Assembly: GCA_018257865.1 (NCBI GenBank)
Contig: JAEUBA010000048.1
Coordinates: forward strand, 180,337-244,336
Direction of reading: 5' to 3'
Source: Stereocaulon alpinum
Taxonomy: Eukaryota > Ascomycota > Lecanoromycetes > Lecanorales > Stereocaulaceae
Length of the DNA: 64,000 nt
Shown: positions 23,917 through 35,169 of the stretch, piece by piece
Layout of the letters: each line of letters opens with the position of its first letter
Position numbering within the stretch: position 1 is the stretch's first letter
Notes under the pieces: generated by a model
What the model saw: only the letters and a program-made list of their open reading frames with translations
Told to the model about the DNA's origin: nothing
Database searches by the model: none
Translations under genes and position numbers: made by a program

Positions 23917-25943
23917 ATGCCTCAAACTTTCTCGACAGAGCAAATTAAGCATGGACCATACACAATGCGAGTCACGAAGTCAACATCCTGCGTCTTGGAG
24001 CATCTCTCTTCGCCGATGGTCAGGGCAACTATTCTTGTCCACTTGTTGCTTCAATTCCTCTACCTCCTCCAATGTGGCTATGTTGTCTCGACCTTAATTT
24101 TCTCAGAGCCGGCTTCAGAATATCACTGGAGATTGTGGGCTTTGACATGCACGGAGATCCTAGTTCTCTTTATCGACATAATCGCCCGCTTCCAGCTGCT
24201 CATCCCGATCCTATGTAAAGCCCGGCTTCAAGATCGACCTCGCTATCGCTTACTAGGTGATGATTTACCTAGGGTTGATGTATTCATTCTAGCTTGTGGA
24301 GAGTACACGGCGATTGCCTTGGACACCATTGCTGCTGCCACAGCGCTGGATTATCCTACAGATCGCCTTGAATTCTTCTTGTCAGATGATGGTCGCAGCC
24401 CAGAGTTGCAATTAGCTGTCAAGACTTTCAATGACAAACAAGAGCGGAAAGGTCACAAGAGAGTGAACTACATGTCACGCGTACCGATCCCTGGGACTCC
24501 AAACCACTTCAAAGCTGGCAACCTGAATTTTGGCCTGCAAGAGACGCAGAAATTATCAGGGGCAGACTTTGTAATGTCTCTCGATATTGATATGATCGTC
24601 CAGCCTGAGTGGTTACGCGCGGTGCTTCCGCATCTCCTCTTAGATGACAAGGTAGCCATAGCTACTCCAACACAGGTGACGACTCCGCGCTTGTATGAAA
24701 CACTTGGATCTCAGCTCAACCTGTTCTCAGTTCTTCTACAATCTCCCCAAACCTGACTACCTGGCTCAAGATTTCGCTACCTATAACGAAATTCTGGATC
24801 CGTTAAGAGACGGGCTCCAAAATGGATGGTGCAATGGAAGCGGCTTTGTCGTACGTCGCAAAGCAGTCACAGAGATCGGTGGTTGGCCAACGGACTCCGT
24901 CTGTGAAGATGCCATGTGTGCCAATAAGCTCCTTGCCGCCGGCTGGAAACGTGTCCTCGTCAACGAAGAATTGCAGGCTGGCCTGTGTCCTGACACTCTC
25001 GAGAGCTGCATTAAGCAACAGATGCGCTGGGTATTCGTCCTCTCTCTTGTAGCCTTTCGGCTGATGCTGATGTTCAGGTGCAGATTGCTGGAAACGTGCA
25101 AGTTGCCCGAGCCTTCAACTATTTTGCACCATGGGAAACGATCACTGCTCGTTTGTCATTCGCACAGCAAATCTCTTCTGCAATCCACTCCCTCACCTTC
25201 TTCTGCCCGTTCCCGATTCTCTTGGCAGCTATCCTCTTGCCAATCTCGCTTCTTCCCGCCAGACACAATGATTTATCTGATGCCATTCCGGAAGCGAGTC
25301 GCCGATTCCTCAAATGGGCCTATATCATCACATATGCCACAGGTGCATTGAACGACTATCTTACCTTTGGGAGCGCAGGAATGGCAAATTACCAGAACTT
25401 GAAGCGATCAAAGCTGTGGTTCGCTCCATGTAAGTACATCGCGGTAACACTAAATCCTGGCTTTTCGGATTGGTTGATGAATCTCTAGATGGGATGTTCG
25501 CAGTGATACGAGTCCTTTGGCCCGGAGCAACCATCATCTTCGAGCCCAGCGGCACTCTTCACCCAGAAGTGAATGAGCGATCTCGTACACATCGTACACC
25601 ATTCACCAAGAGGTTCCTAACTTCAGGCACACTGATCCATCTAGTATACGTCATCTGTGCCTTTGTTGTCCTTCTTCTGCGGGTTCGTGATTGGTTCGTA
25701 TCTGGTCGCTTGTTTCCTTTCCCGGGAGCTATTCTGAGGCTGGCGGAATGGATTCTGATGATGTCTGTTCCACTGTGGTATCTGGCTTTCCCTCCAGCAG
25801 TCCCTGAGCGAGCTGACCTTCTGGTGAAGGCTGAGGATGGCTTGATGAGACCAAGGAAGAGGAATGAGGAAACGGAAAGTGCATGGAGTGTGATAGCGTC
25901 AATAATTTGGGATGCCTCGGTGATATTCTTGTGTTCTAGTTAG
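23917..25943 (+). CDS. family 2 glycosyltransferase, cellulose-synthase-like membrane enzyme
   Basis: Four exons (23917-24675, 24731-25030, 25078-25429, 25489-25943) give 621 residues; introns of 55, 47 and 59 bp keep phase. The first ATG was used; a second at residue 17 is possible. Two membrane helices (about 36-60 and 75-100) come before the catalytic domain. Processive GT2 marks are complete: D157-D158 in F-F-L-S-D-D-G-R, D223-x-D225 in S-L-D-I-D-M, E312-D313 in S-V-C-E-D-A-M and Q349-Q-M-R-W353. Several more membrane helices follow in the C-terminal part. The enzyme should add sugars from a nucleotide donor to a growing polysaccharide at the plasma membrane and pass the chain outward; the polymer is not known. 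Fungal GT2 proteins of a related type are needed for hyphal growth in some plant pathogens (family knowledge). It sits at the edge of the gene-poor zone. Confidence 0.9.
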
Positions 25944-26758
25944 CGCTCTTATTCAGCTCAACAATGGGCGATCAAAGACGAGGGTTGGGATATCTTGAGA
26001 AAATGTACAAATGTGTCAGATATGTAGACCAAGTCTGATGAATCGGGCAGCATCTTATAACTTACACACGGAGATACATCCCGCGTCGCTCCTCTCAATG
26101 TCTTTGATCACTCCTTTGCACAACTACTAGGCTCCTTCTTCTCTGAAAGAACTGAAGAGTCAGCATCTTGATGCAGGCTTCCTTGGACAAATTCATCAAC
26201 TACGATTTTCCGCCACATCACTCTGTAGAATTTAGATTCAAGGATCTCCATCTGCCGCTCGATGCGAATCGAGTGCTTTCAGAGATATGCGTCTGTCTTC
26301 TCACGTAAAGTGTTTCCATTCACCCATGGCAATCCTATTTTCTCCCATGATGAGTCGCTCTAAGCAAGGCTAACATCAGAAAGAGGAGTTTATCCTCAAA
26401 AGAAACTGTGATACAAGGGACCTGGCTCTTGAGTACCCAGCCACACTTCATTGCACGTGCTTTCCGCGCGTGAGAGGCTGCGGTGCTCTTACTTAAAGAA
26501 GAAAGGAAAAATCTGTTCTTTGTTCTCGTGTCAAGCAAATGTCCAAGGAACATTTACATGGGGCTTATTCGCTTTACCATCTACAAGATTGTCAGTCAGG
26601 GCCTCCTCGTGAGGACGTTGTATGGATATGATTTTCACTTGGCGATAATGCTCGATAACCCAGCGTGGTAAGTTGGATGTCGCCTCCAATGCATGTCGCG
26701 CATTCGCCTACGACAATGGCTTGAATCGTCTTGTTAGTACCTTGTCAACGTCAGTCTA
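25944..26758. other. convergent intergenic region
   Basis: 815 bp between the GT2 stop and the stop of the small secreted protein gene. Short frames only; no repeat or RNA gene was recognised. Confidence 0.4.
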
Positions 26759-27151
26759 TCAGGCCAGAGTTTCATGATACACAATGACGGCCTCACTAGG
26801 GTTGGTGACATTGATTGGAGCATCGCAGGGGCTTTCACTGTACAGCAGTCAGACAGTACTCCCAGATCGTTACATCCTGGACCATGGTGGCCTACTCTCG
26901 AATGCTGTAGAAGGTAGCGTTAATGCTAGCATATATGGAGTGAGCAGGGGTGTCCGCCGTCCCACAGTAAGAGTCGGTGGCATTGCGCAGCCAGCCGACT
27001 AGTAGCCTGACATCAGTACCCCTTGCTATCGTTGAGTAAGCTTCGAGTGGGGCCTACGTTTGCCCGTGAAGTTTCCCGGATGAGGGCACCTTACGCAAGC
27101 TTGGACTGCGACACATGTGGCGGCAAGGAGCATGGCGTGGAATAGCTGCAT
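26759..27151 (-). CDS. small secreted protein, effector-like (97 residues)
   Basis: Built by hand on the minus strand: exons 27151-27095, 27053-26896 and 26837-26759, with introns of 41 bp (27094-27054) and 58 bp (26895-26838). All junctions keep phase and give 97 residues. Residues 1-18 are a strong signal peptide (M-Q-L-F-H-A-M-L-L-A-A-T-C-V-A-V-Q-A). The mature part of about 79 residues has three cysteines (C19, one in D-S-Y-C-G-T, one in S-P-C-D-A-P) and three or more N-x-S/T sites. A TATA-like box lies about 90 bp upstream of the ATG. No domain is recognised. The first intron is short for a fungus and lacks a clear branch site, so the exon 1 border is the weakest point; the second intron ends in a good CTGAC-rich tract. 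Size, signal peptide and place next to a RIP-mutated transposon fit an effector candidate (inference). Confidence 0.6.
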
Positions 27152-27240
27152 GGTGAAATCGATGAAGAAGATCCGATTCTAGATGTTTTCATTGAATAGC
27201 GACGACGGGTCAAGAACGTAAACATACTGCGAACTGACAT

Positions 27241-27249
27241 CTTTATACA
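27241..27249 (-). promoter_or_regulatory. TATA-like box of the small secreted protein gene
   Basis: On the minus strand the bases read TGTATAAAG, about 90 bp before the ATG at 27151. This fits a core promoter and supports the gene model. Confidence 0.4.
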
Positions 27250-28178
27250 CATACTTCTATCCTATAATAAGATAGGAAGGCTGAAATCGATTGTGTTGAA
27301 CAGATAGCGCTTGGGCGCTTCATCGCCTGGCGGCGCTTACGACGCATAAACGGCTACGATAGAGGAAGGCACGGCCAGAGAAGCAACACTCGGAAGAGAA
27401 TTTTGTCTAGATATATGGTGCCAAACCTAAGCAGAGGCGCTGTAGCCGATATTAGGATTCAATTCGGAAGGACTTTCCTTTCCGCTTTGTTTCGAAAGAT
27501 CGGATGATTACTTGTTGATCAGCTCACTGCGCTCTCCAAGAAGGTCTCGAGAGCGCTAGAAGATCTCTGATCTAGCCGCCTTGAAAGATGCGTGATGACA
27601 GATGGCTGAAGTGCTAGGTCGCACATTCTTACATGCACTGAAGGAAAGACAGACAGCGAGGTACTCCCTGCTAACCTAATTGAGTCACGACTACACTTAG
27701 ACGTAGAGCTGGGCAAGAGATAATGAAAGAGCAAGATCTTAGCGTATTAATTTCTTTCAGACAGAGATAATACGGCGGGTTGTTAACCGTAACTGGAAGC
27801 GTGGACAGGTCTAGCAACCATGAGGTCCATTGCGCCTCGTTTGCGAACGAAGAGGCTTATTACGCTATGCCGTGAACTGTTCTCAACCCCTCACGAGTTT
27901 TCTGAGACCTCTCACATTGTGATCGCGCTTATGGAAATAGAATAGGCCTTATCGAGGTTGTTATGATCTGAATCCGAAAATTTGTAGGTTAGTAGTAGTA
28001 TCCTGGCTTCTGTATCCTTGAATGATGCTCGGTCTTTGCAGATGTTAAGGTTACATAGCAGTTCATGGTCTAAACAACAGCTCTCACTTATAAGTAAAGT
28101 GGGGAAATCAATGGTAGCACTGGGAGGATTTCTTGAAGTTCGAGGATCTTGTTGCTCTAACCGCGCTGGCCGAAATTA
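27250..28178. other. intergenic region left of the Tc1/mariner element
   Basis: About 0.9 kb of normal to slightly AT-rich sequence, no gene recognised. It runs up to the transposon, whose TA target duplication begins at 28177. Confidence 0.4.
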
Positions 28179-28303
28179 GCGATTTCAAGACTCTTGCAAA
28201 AGCTTGGCATTTTTCTCCCGGTATCCACCCCCACTGTATTTTCACTAGAAAATTTAATAATTATTAAAATATTAACCTATTATCGAATTTAAAGTTATAA
28301 AAT
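28179..28303 (+). repeat. left terminal inverted repeat of the Tc1/mariner element
   Basis: 125 bp beginning GCGATTTCAAGACTCTTGCA and matching the reverse complement of 32219-32343. The outer 75 bp or so keep normal GC and almost no changes, whereas the inner part and the element body are AT-rich. Confidence 0.85.
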
Positions 28304-28559
28304 GTCCTAATTAGGTAGATATAAAGTCCTAGCGATATATTATAGACTAATTCTTAGTATTATAGGTCTTCTACCGCCCCTCCTATACCCCCCGTTCCTT
28401 TACGACGCCTCTCCCTATAGTATACCTTACTACCCTATTAACTTAGCTACTAAGTTAAAAGCTATAGTTCTCCTATATAGTTATTAGCGGCCTAATACTA
28501 TTACTGAGAAGTCTTATTACTACGAGATAATAGTATATTAATAGGAGTAAAGATTTTAG

Positions 28560-29370
28560 GCCTATAGCTTATTAAGTCTACCTAGGATTCTTAGTAAAAG
28601 TAGTCTACTATGTTAAATATATACCGCTGCGAAGAAGAGCCTTCTATAATAGGTATATAAGAATCCCTAGGCTTATTAGGATAAAATAGCGGAGTTTCTA
28701 TTTAAGGAATAGGATATTTAGGTTAGTAAGCCTATAGTCTGCTAGCTTTTAAAAGAGTATAGAATTAGCTATAAGAAAGGTTAGCGTATTAGCGATAATT
28801 AGAGTTAGATATTAAAAAACGCTTAGATTACTATAGCTATAGATATTACCGCTAAGTAGCTTATTTTCCTAAATAAGATACTCTTTAAGGCGTAGAGTTA
28901 CTAGAGATCTATAGCTTATATACTAATTAGTAATCTAGCTTAGTAGTATAATAATATAAGAAGAGGAGATATATAGAGTATATTACTAGCCTATATAGTA
29001 GATAGTTATCTACTATATACGAGCGTTCGTAAGGGGTATTTTAATACTAAGTATTTTCTATAGTAGGTTACTAATTACCTACTACCTCTCTATAATCTAT
29101 TCCTTAGTCCTTATAGTATATTATATCTTAATAATATTAGTCTTTATCTAGATATATATATCTAAGAAGTTATTAAAGCTAAGGGCTACCTTCTTAAGTT
29201 CCTACTACCGTACTCGCTAGACTATAATCTAATTAAGCTATTATTTAGTATTTTAAAGGTATAGATAAGGCGCTATTTCCGGTAATTATAATCCTCCTTT
29301 AAAGGCGACTTTAGGGGCTTTCTATATTATACTATAGAGTCTAGTAGATATAATTAATTCGTAGTAGAGT
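28560..29370 (+). pseudogene. relic of a DDE_3 (Tc1/mariner, IS630-like) transposase
   Basis: One plus-strand frame, broken only by stop codons, follows the order of fungal Tc1/mariner transposases: E-F-L-F-K-E and V-S-K in the helix-turn-helix region near 28692, L-I-F-L-N-K near the first catalytic strand, then the second catalytic region near 29130 and finally L-L-P-Y-S-L-D-Y-N-L-I-K followed by L-F-S-I-L-K-V near 29193-29265. Where the family has acidic residues the relic has N or K, each explained by one G-to-A change; where it has Q or W there is a stop. This is RIP damage of a once coding sequence. No function remains. Confidence 0.85.
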
Positions 29371-30451
29371 ACTTTCGCTATAGTACTAGTAGCTATAAAT
29401 TTAAGGGTAACTATAAGATAGTATATAGGTAAATAGAAGAATACGTATATAGTAAAGATAATTAAGGGTTTTTTAGGAGTTCTACTATATAAAGGTAGTA
29501 TATTTAACTTCTACTAGCGGCGGGGCTTAGATAACGGTAAGGTTAAGGATATCTATATAAAAAGTACTCTCCTATAGACTTATTATACTAAATAATATCT
29601 TTTAAAGAGGGCTTGCTATTCCCTTTACTTATTAATTTATACTATAGCCCGTAATAATTAGTCTCTAGGGCGGAGTTCGTATATAGAATATATAGTATAG
29701 AATTATAGGCGGCGGTAAGGTCTAATAGTAGTAGGTATCGCTATATCTCTTTAAAAACTACTTATATATTAGCTTATACTACTAAATAGTATTATCTAAA
29801 GAGAGTTAATTAATTATTCTATTTATTAAGTTATAGATCTATATCTACTAAAAGGTCTTTCTAGCTAAAATTAATACTATATATTATAACCCTAAAAAGG
29901 CCTAGTAACGTCGATTACTATAATAAAAAAGAATATAATAACTTACTTACTTACTTACTAGTCTCCTTCAGCTTCTACTACTAACCTTAGTATATACTTA
30001 TTCTCTTATTCTTAAATAAAACCTCCTTCTATACCGTATAGCTAGTCCGCTAGCTAGTATCCTATTTATTAAGCTATTATTATAAGAGTATATCTAATAT
30101 AGAAGTAGTTATAATAGAGGCTTTTAAATTCCCTAAGATCTTCCCTAAAGCCTTATATTAAACCGTCTAGTAACCCTAATTTAGACCTACGCTAATAAAG
30201 ACCTAAAGAAGGGTCGGATATCTACTTTAACTAGTTAATTATTTATATATTCTCCTTATACGTAGCCTTCGCTATAGTATAGACTCGCTTCTTTTACTTA
30301 TTCTAAATAGTAGCTATCTTCTAGGTCTAGAAATCTTCTATAACCTACTTATCTTTAGATTAATTAGTAATAGGACTTAATCGCTAAGGTTCCTCTAGTA
30401 TAGAGCTAGGGCGAGGCGGGTTTAGTAGTAGGGTAACTAGCTAAGTTATTT

Positions 30452-30598
30452 AAAAAGCTATCTAAGGCGGAGGTTAAAAAGTTATCTAAGGCAGCGGTTA
30501 AAAAGTTATCTAAGGTAGCGGTTAAAAAGTTATTTAAGGCGGCGTTTAAAAAGCTGGATAAGGTAGCGGTTGAAAAGCTAGTTAAGGCGGTAGCTAGG
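30452..30598 (+). repeat. 24-bp minisatellite encoding a lysine-rich octapeptide
   Basis: About six units of 24 bp in tandem. In one plus-strand frame they read variants of K-L-S-K-A-A-V-K with no stop codon inside the tract, although stops flank it on both sides. The regular K spacing would give a basic amphipathic helix. It lies inside the Tc1/mariner element, downstream of the transposase relic. Confidence 0.75.
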
Positions 30599-31499
30599 GA
30601 CTATAAATAATACTTATATATAGTTACTCCTAACGTTAGTAGTTATTAAGACTCCGAATAGTCTACTATATCTAAGCTATTATAGATATCTCTATCTACT
30701 ACTATATTATCTTAAATATATTATCTATTACTTAGTTTTAGGACTAAGCTTATACCTAGCGTTACTTAGTCCGTAGTAATATTTAAGATACTATAGTATA
30801 TAGTCCCTACTCCTTAATAATATAAGTCTATATTATATTTAGTAGATTTTCTAATATAGTAGCTTATAAGCTTTATAAGATATCTTATACCTACTAATTA
30901 ATCTAAGTAAGAGATAGTCTATAGTATTAACTATCTAAGTTAATCTAATAGTAAGCCTTTTTATTACTATAATAGTTAATTATATAAAGCTACTAATTAC
31001 TTATCTTACTAAGTTAACTCCCTACTACCTCTTACTTATTATAAAGATAGGCCTATTAATCCTCTAAGTAAGTTATTCGCGTACGCCGTCGCTATTAATA
31101 TAGAGATCTAGTTAGATTATCGACTACCTTAATAAATCTTATTAATAATAGCGTTAATATTATATTAGTAAGAGGTCTTATCCTACTAATATATTTAATA
31201 GTAGCTTCTAAAGTATAGCTAGGCTTATAATACTACTCCTACCTAAGTATTATCTTAACTTTTTAATCCTATTCGTCCTAGGTAAGGTTATTAATAGAGA
31301 TAAATTATAGCGAAGACTTACTATAATCTAATTTTATTAAGATAATAATTCTTTTAAGGTCTTCCTTAAAATAGTACTTATTTATTATATTATAGACCTT
31401 AATTACTAAAGTCTCTATATTAAATTAACCTCTTAACTAATCCTCGCTTCTAATTAGAGCTGCCTACTAAGGATAAGATATTAGACTTAGAGTATAACT

Positions 31500-32130
31500 T
31501 AAATATTCTCTAAGAGCTATTAATCTAGCCTAAACTTAATAAGGATATAGGGTATCCTACTAAGTTATATAATTATCCTCCTCTTACTTAGTAATTCCCT
31601 TATTTAGATTACTAAGCTCTTCGTCTTCCTTATCTATACCTTACTCGCTACTATTCGCTAGTTCTTCTCTAAGGTCTTCTAACTCTTCTATCTCCTTAGT
31701 AGTATCCCTTAGTTACTAGCTTATATCCCTTAGTTATTACTAAGTTAACTTTCTTAGTTACTTAGTAGCCTTCTTTTAAGTATATTACTCTAAGCGTATC
31801 CTATTCTACTTAGTATATTAGGCTTATATAGCGACTTAGTAAGCTCGCAGCTACGCCTTCCCTCTATAAGATTTATTTAGTATAGCCTTATACTTATTAG
31901 TAGCAGACTCCTTCTCTAAAGCCTAGTAGATAGTTACTTATTACTTAATATTAGAAGGACCCTATCTTAAGCGTACTAGCTTAGGTAGTTACTAGTATAT
32001 AGAGGTCTTCCTATCTAACTCTTTACTACTCTTAGCCTTTATAGCTGCTTAGGTACTACTCTTAGTAGCCTATTCCTCCTTAAATATTACCTTTTTACTC
32101 TTTTAGCAGCGGGGGGTCTAGCGCTAGGGC
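31500..32130 (-). pseudogene. relic of a second transposon gene (K/E/Q-rich), minus strand
   Basis: Read on the minus strand, one frame gives long runs of plausible charged sequence (rich in K, E, Q, R and A) interrupted only by RIP-type stops. No domain is recognised. It points toward the transposase relic and would be a second, convergent gene of the element. Weak, because RIP sequence can mimic this on low-complexity DNA. Confidence 0.35.
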
Positions 32131-32218
32131 TACTAGTTAGGAGGGTTAGTAATAGTAGGGGTAGACAGTCTAGATTAAGTAGAAGGTATTATAACACTAC
32201 TATATTCGTATCTATAAT

Positions 32219-32343
32219 ATTTTATAGCTTCAAATTCGATAATAGACTAATATTTTAATAATTATCGAATTTTCTAGGGGAAATACAGCGGGGGTGGATA
32301 CCGGGAAGAAAATGCCAAGCTTTTGCAAGAGTCTTGAAATCGC
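32219..32343 (-). repeat. right terminal inverted repeat of the Tc1/mariner element
   Basis: 125 bp, reverse complement of 28179-28303 apart from about a dozen substitutions, followed directly by TA at 32344-32345. Confidence 0.85.
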
Positions 32344-34605
32344 TAAAATAAAATTAGCGGCTGCTAAGCTTACGACTAACCGTCTGACGTCTTTGCCTCT
32401 CACCAAGTACAACGTTACTGACCTTTTCCCACCTGCCAGCTTACAATGCAGAAAGCAAACTTTAGAAGAAAGTCAACAAAGCGATCTTGCGTAGGGCGTC
32501 ACTGCCTCTTTTCCTGTTGGCTTTTATGAAGGGCACTCGTGCCACGGATGCTTGTTCATGCGCCACTTCGACGAAGTTGCCTATGTCATAAATCCGTAGG
32601 TCAACCCCAAAGGGTCCCGTGTGCTACTGGTTGTCAACATACTATGAGAGCTTATGACGTTGAAAGGTCGTCCCTAGCATGGATCAAATTCCTATGCTGA
32701 CAGCATCGGAGAGAACTGTGACATGCTTATGTAGGCATCGCAACTACACCAGCCTTCTACGTGTGCAAGAGCCTCGCGGATAGTATCAGATATCAAAACG
32801 TCGACCTCCCGAAACGGGGATCGCACATAGCATCTGGTCCAACCTTGGTAGCCATCGCTATGCAGTCCTTCGTATGTTGCTGTTGTCTACATATTACTAT
32901 TGGCTTTCCTTGAGCCTTAGGTCGTATATTTATGCCTCACAGATGGCCTGGCTCACATGTACGCAGAGCCCCGTTCTAGATTACAGCCTGCATTTGTATA
33001 CTTCTCGATACTCATTATCCTTCAACCACGACTGCCAGCATTGTCGAACGTCTAGGACTGAACACCGGGGACTCATCGAACAGTGTAATCTATGTAACTG
33101 CTACCTTGCTTGTCTTCCTTGCTCACAGTTCATGACCGAATTGCGTTGTGGCTCATCCTCAGGACATTCACGTGCACTATTGCGGTGTTTGTGCTCTAGA
33201 TGCTAGTGGAACACAATGAACCTGAGCATCTAGCGATGAGCTCGAAACTTGTCGATAGATGAAAGCCCATAAATGAACTCGCATCATCGCGGAGACCTGT
33301 ACTGAGGTTCTTAGGCATCGACAGCCACCAGGGTTCTCGCGGGCTCTATGGCGTATATGCTAAACTGGAACAACGAACTCGTTACGGTTTGGACACGGCA
33401 TAATATAGTATCGAATCATTGTAAAGAGACACTCCAGCACAGGGTATCACACGTAAGAGCTGGAGGGCTTAGTCGACTTGCGTCGAATAAGCCGGCTGGC
33501 TCGGCGAAATCAATCTGCCCGCTGAATCTTTGGATGCTAGACTACAATCCATCCCGGAGCTTGTGTCGTGCTCCGCGGTCAATGAAATGTCAATCCATCC
33601 GTCTGAAAACAAATGAATACCAGCACGACCTCTGGGGACATTCAAATTACCTCGTCGACGGTTTTCGTACCTACCTCCAATCTTAGATACACATAGAGAA
33701 CCGAAGCCAAAGCGACCCCATTGCCATCTACGATAACGTGGATGATGGACATAGTATGCCAATTGCTAGGTACAGACATTCTGCTTCTATTTTGCGCAAG
33801 GAGGCTGCCAGCCTCGGGATGTCTGCAAAGGTTCACTCACGTCAGCAGCGGCGGATACATCTATGATTAGCATCACAGTTGAGCAACTATGACTCTCTGG
33901 TTCAACACTCTGTTCCGAGTACTCGACAGAAGGGCCTAGCGCGGGTCGGGTCACTGGCGATGGGATTTCGACGCCGGTCAGACATCGTGCTCCGCTATGA
34001 TAACTATAGTCGCTGGAGTCTCGTGATGGGCAAACGGCACTCAGGGCCTTGGTGAGCAGCGCACTTAGAAGAGGCTTTCACTCAGATGTCTCGAGCGGAT
34101 TCAAACATTACGATCAGATGCCACATTCTCAACAGACTTGTACGATAACGCAAAGGATCGAGATTGTGTTGTGCAGCGGCAGTGAAAGTCACAACTTTCG
34201 GATTAGGGAAGCCAGGAGACGACGCGAAACTCAGTCTCGTGATGCGAACACGGGACGCATAGAACAGCAAGAACCCATTGGCTGTGAAGAAGGACGTCAG
34301 GCTACTCCCAGATGTACCCATTGCGGGGTATGAGCCGAATCAGAGCCACCAGGCGGAAACCCTGCCTAGCCGGCCAAACCAGTTGAAAATCAGGGACATC
34401 TTCACGGTAATTTGAGAAACAGTACGTCTTTCAGCGGATATCGTTTATGCGACAAATACCCAGCAAGGTCGCATCCAGAGGACCCTGCCGCAAGACGGGA
34501 TCACAAGCGCTGTTGTCGATGGTCTTAAACATTCTATAGAAGCAAAATTTTTCCAGCATTGAACATAGTTTATCCAATATTCGATCCTACACGGCAGGAG
34601 ATACA
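32344..34605. other. intergenic region right of the Tc1/mariner element
   Basis: About 2.3 kb of normal composition, only short frames on both strands, no gene or repeat recognised. It ends with the promoter of the secreted protein gene at 34606. Confidence 0.4.
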
Positions 34606-35169
34606 ATGTATACCATCGTCACAACGCGTCTCTTGCCATATCTCCCAGCTCTCCTTGCCATGTTCTCGGCTGTCTTTAGTGCAGGAGAGCTGTATACTTG
34701 CTCACTTCCGGCAAGTGAAGCCCGTCTAACATACTCGGCGTGCCAGCGTACGGCCAGGGAATTCCTCCAGCAACATCCCCTTGAGCATTACATACTGAGG
34801 CACAAATACGCCCCTGGTATACCATTCATCAAATGCCCTCTCGTCATTGAAGAACCCGACTGCGTACTTACGCTAGACTACAAAGTTATACGGAGTCCTG
34901 GGAAAAACCCGTACGTAGTTCCAAGAAACATAATGGGCAAGGCAATGGAGCTTGCAGGGCGATGTGTTGATCAGGAAAATGTTGATGGAGGTTATTACAC
35001 CGAGAATCCTTCCGGTTTCATCGATATTCGGGTGGCTCTTGCACACTCTCCTAAGCCTTTGACCGGCTTTGATGACAGTCTCCAAGTCAGCGAGAATATT
35101 AACTCGACGAATCAAGCGATTGATCCCGGGCAAATGCTGGGGATTCAGAATCAAACAACCTCTTCCTAA
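34606..35169 (+). CDS. secreted cysteine-containing protein, 187 residues, unknown family
   Basis: An intron-free frame of 187 residues from the ATG at 34606. Residues 1-26 form a clear signal peptide (basic start, L-P-Y-L-P-A-L-L-A-M core, A-x-A-like end). The mature protein has five cysteines, in Y-T-C-S, S-A-C-Q, I-K-C-P, P-D-C-V and G-R-C-V. The spacing, with a helix after the second cysteine, a C-x-L-x-L strand, I-M-G-K-A-M-E-L-A-G-R-C and then G-G-Y-Y near the end, looks like a recurring pattern in small fungal secreted proteins, but I cannot name the family. It could be an effector, an antimicrobial or a wall-associated protein. The C-terminal 40 residues are polar and probably flexible. 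The upstream region is gene-free for over 2 kb. Confidence 0.75.
   Translation: MYTIVTTRLLPYLPALLAMFSAVFSAGELYTCSLPASEARLTYSACQRTAREFLQQHPLEHYILRHKYAPGIPFIKCPLVIEEPDCVLTLDYKVIRSPGKNPYVVPRNIMGKAMELAGRCVDQENVDGGYYTENPSGFIDIRVALAHSPKPLTGFDDSLQVSENINSTNQAIDPGQMLGIQNQTTSS

Larger units (their letters stand above)
28179..32343 (+). mobile_element. Tc1/mariner-type DNA transposon, heavily RIP-mutated
   Basis: A 4165-bp element flanked by TA on both sides (28177-28178 and 32344-32345), as expected for Tc1/mariner insertion. It ends in 125-bp inverted repeats without indels; the arms differ at about a dozen positions, nearly all transitions. The inside is very AT-rich with no open frame of 60 codons, and stop codons are mostly TAG/TAA where Q, W or R codons would be expected, the RIP pattern. 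The plus strand holds a DDE_3 transposase relic. The element is about twice the usual length, so it carries extra material: a lysine-rich octapeptide repeat and a minus-strand coding relic near its right end. It is dead as an autonomous element. Confidence 0.85.

Noticed and set aside
32230..32494. Short frames of 60-66 codons on both strands at the right end of the Tc1/mariner element
   Set aside because: They lie across the terminal inverted repeat and the element border; shadows of the repeat.
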